From the NCBI GenBank assembly GCA_030606465.1, contig JAUWGL010000028.1:1-8374 (forward strand): a stretch of 8,374 nucleotides of DNA, written 5' to 3'. The first letter of the stretch is position 1. Every line of letters starts with the position of its first letter. Positions 6,796-8,374 of the stretch are shown here, piece after piece. This DNA comes from Thermoplasmata archaeon (GTDB lineage Archaea; Thermoplasmatota; E2; DHVEG-1). The notes beneath the pieces were generated by a model that saw only the letters and a list, made by a program, of their open reading frames with translations, was not told where the DNA came from and made no database searches. The translations under genes were made by a program, and so were the position numbers.

Positions 6796-7833
6796 TTAAC
6801 CACTCAGTTTTCTATTTATCTCCAAAAGATCGATAAGAAGCGAAAAACCAGTTTCACGACGACCCGCACCGGGGCCTACAATAGTAACTGAACCTAGTTC
6901 ATCAGTATGAAAAGTTAATGCATTTATAGCCTCACACACACCAGCCAATGGATCACTAAGAAGCAGTTTTTCTGGCCAAACCTTTGCCTTAACTGAACCA
7001 TCTGATTGGACCTCTGCGCTTCCAATAAGCTTCCAACGCTTACCCTCTGCCTTCGCCTTTTTAACATCTTCCATGGTAATCTCTGTTATACCTTTTCTTT
7101 CCACATCCTCCCAGCCTAGATTTTTCCCTAATACGACGTTAGATAAAATGACCACCTTACCAAGGGCGTCCAAGCCTTCTACATCTCCAGTCGGATCTGC
7201 CTCAGCATAACCAAGTTCCTGTGCTTTTTTTAATGAGTCATCATAAGACATGCCTTCTTCCATCTGAGTGAGAATATAGTTGGTTGTCCCATTTAATATA
7301 CCTTTGAAACCAGTGATCTTGTTTCCGGCCAGGGTGTATTTGGCAAGATTCAACACGGGGGTACCAGCAAGCACTACACCTTCAAAACCATAATGTACAT
7401 TGTTTTCTTCTGCTAGTTCCAAAAGATCTACAGATTGCTTTACTACAGGACCCTTGTTGGTAGATACAACATTTTTTCCAGCAGAAAGCGCAGTTTTTAT
7501 ATGTGTAAGAGCGGGTTCACCTGTTTTAACATCAGTAAAAGTTACTTCTATTATTGTGTCAGCATTAGTTTCTTTGATAGTAGCCAAACTATCCATACCC
7601 TTGATACCCATAGGATATTCATCTAGTTTTTTACCTTTCTTTACAAGGTCAAGTATTTTGGTCATGTCAAGACCATTCTCATCATAGACCGATCCTTTTA
7701 TGATATCAGAAATAGCCACTACAGACCAATGAAAATCATATTTTTCTGCAAGCATGTCTTTTTTTTCCAAAAGTATCTCAGTAAGACCCTGGCCCACAAC
7801 ACCAAAACCAATAAACGCGAGTTTAAACTGCAT
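6796..7833 (-). CDS. hom: Homoserine dehydrogenase (short form, no ACT domain)
   Basis: NAD(P)-dependent interconversion of L-aspartate-4-semialdehyde and L-homoserine, the branch step to threonine and methionine; cytoplasmic. The 345 residues comprise a Rossmann nucleotide-binding domain with GFGVVGQG (9-16), STNKGPV (124-130), and the catalytic/dimerisation domain with GILNGTTNYIL (178-188), E211, D222 and K226 in AEADPTGDVEGLDALGK, matching the catalytic Glu/Asp/Lys set known from the yeast enzyme. GPGAGRRETG (320-329) closes the nucleotide site. It lacks the C-terminal ACT domain and the aspartokinase fusion seen in many bacteria, so threonine feedback through an ACT domain is not expected. 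Start: ATG at 7833 with GAAGGT 7 bases ahead. It lies 3 bases after the unknown gene and directly abuts the aldehyde oxidoreductase. Neither aspartokinase nor aspartate-semialdehyde dehydrogenase is in the window. Confidence 0.93.
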   Translation of the reverse strand: MQFKLAFIGFGVVGQGLTEILLEKKDMLAEKYDFHWSVVAISDIIKGSVYDENGLDMTKILDLVKKGKKLDEYPMGIKGMDSLATIKETNADTIIEVTFTDVKTGEPALTHIKTALSAGKNVVSTNKGPVVKQSVDLLELAEENNVHYGFEGVVLAGTPVLNLAKYTLAGNKITGFKGILNGTTNYILTQMEEGMSYDDSLKKAQELGYAEADPTGDVEGLDALGKVVILSNVVLGKNLGWEDVERKGITEITMEDVKKAKAEGKRWKLIGSAEVQSDGSVKAKVWPEKLLLSDPLAGVCEAINALTFHTDELGSVTIVGPGAGRRETGFSLLIDLLEINRKLSG

Positions 7834-7836
7834 AAT

Positions 7837-8374
7837 TTATACCTTCTTGTGATGCAAATTTGGTGCAGCAATAAACGTAAGTCCCTTTTCAGTAAGAGCA
7901 CGAGCAGTATTGTTTATAGTCTCATGCTTATCCATATAATTCTGAGTTAGAGCAGGCATAAGCCCTTTTTCATCTATATCTGTCTTAGGTAGAAAATATT
8001 CAGCGATATCCGAAGGATGTTTTCTTTTCTGCTCTACTGCAATTTCTCCACCTTCATGTTTGGCACTAATATTTTTTACCTTTGAAGCAATTTCTAAAAG
8101 TTCATCTCTTCGATCATATGGCTGGATTACAATACTTTTCCAAGTTTCAAAGATATGATGCTCGAATCTGACGAAGTCCTCCAAACCAAGAGATTTTCTT
8201 ATGTCTGCGCTGAACTCTATCGTAGTATTATTTACTGAATTGGAAAAATTAAACCCAATAAGCGAAGTGGAGCCATCCTCTCTTGAAAACAACCGTGCAG
8301 CCATAAGCGTCCAAAACACAGCATAAGGATTATCATTCCCCATATAAACAGAAATCTTAAACTCTATATCTATC
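7837..8374 (-). CDS. Unrecognised protein, C-terminal part (5' partial)
   Basis: I do not recognise this family. The frame is open to the right edge; ten residues (IDIEFKISVY) precede the first internal ATG at 8343, so the 178 visible residues are the C-terminal part of a longer protein. Numbering from that ATG: a predicted strand ending at MGNDNPY, a helix around WTLMAARLFSRED (11-23), a second strand at LIGFNFSNSVNN (28-39), a FEHHIFETW segment (60-68), a charged stretch around KHEGGEIAVEQKRKHPSDI (95-113) and a His/Lys tail (LHHKKV). The alternating strand and helix, with polar residues clustered at strand ends, resemble the end of an alpha/beta (TIM-like) barrel enzyme; that is inference. 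There is no membrane segment or signal. It is the promoter-proximal visible gene of the operon, 3 bases before homoserine dehydrogenase, so a metabolic role linked to that step is likely. Confidence 0.75.
   Translation of the reverse strand, partial: IDIEFKISVYMGNDNPYAVFWTLMAARLFSREDGSTSLIGFNFSNSVNNTTIEFSADIRKSLGLEDFVRFEHHIFETWKSIVIQPYDRRDELLEIASKVKNISAKHEGGEIAVEQKRKHPSDIAEYFLPKTDIDEKGLMPALTQNYMDKHETINNTARALTEKGLTFIAAPNLHHKKV
7841..7846 (-). promoter_or_regulatory. Shine-Dalgarno site of homoserine dehydrogenase
   Basis: On the - strand GAAGGT overlaps the last codons of the upstream unknown gene and sits 7 bases before the ATG at 7833. It supports that start and translational coupling to the preceding gene. 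Confidence 0.7.

Noticed and set aside
1..8374. CRISPR array, tRNA, rRNA, insertion sequence or riboswitch
   Set aside because: No regularly spaced repeats, no tRNA-like cloverleaf segments, no transposase or terminal inverted repeats, and no gene-free stretch above 140 bases in which such elements could sit.

Overview
The window is an AT-rich stretch that looks archaeal, most likely an anaerobic, euryarchaeal (Thermoplasmata-like) lineage. The lineage is an inference from gene content and style: a family-typical tungstopterin aldehyde:ferredoxin oxidoreductase, a stand-alone receiver domain behind a long lysine/glutamate-rich tail, a regulator with duplicated Lrp/AsnC-like units, a short homoserine dehydrogenase without an ACT domain, and tightly packed genes. 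No rRNA or tRNA gene was seen, so the taxonomy cannot be settled here. No mobile element or CRISPR array was seen either.

Left half, + strand. The window opens inside a transcription-regulator gene (1-937) whose start lies off the left edge. Its visible part shows two copies of a ligand-sensing-like unit with a helix-turn-helix between them. The genes for succinyl-CoA synthetase beta (956-2062) and alpha (2066-2932) follow, 18 and 3 bases apart, so regulator, sucC and sucD are probably one transcript. After about 130 bases of leader, a receiver-domain protein with a charged tail (3064-3711) follows, apparently with its own promoter.

Right half, - strand, converging on the receiver gene across 74 bases. 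Reading from the right edge: an unrecognised conserved-looking protein (partial, 7837-8374), homoserine dehydrogenase (6796-7833), aldehyde:ferredoxin oxidoreductase (4963-6795) and a class I aminotransferase (3786-4946). The gaps are 3, 0 and 16 bases, which indicates one translationally coupled operon whose promoter is outside the window.

Together the genes suggest amino-acid-linked energy and carbon metabolism. SucCD makes ATP (or GTP) from succinyl-CoA or runs in reverse. The aminotransferase interconverts amino and 2-oxo acids. The oxidoreductase oxidises aldehydes to acids with ferredoxin. Homoserine dehydrogenase interconverts aspartate-semialdehyde and homoserine. The most interesting point is the pairing of homoserine dehydrogenase, an aldehyde oxidoreductase, an aminotransferase and an unassigned protein in one operon. 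This could be a ferredoxin-linked route from homoserine through aspartate-semialdehyde to aspartate and oxaloacetate, which is a hypothesis only.
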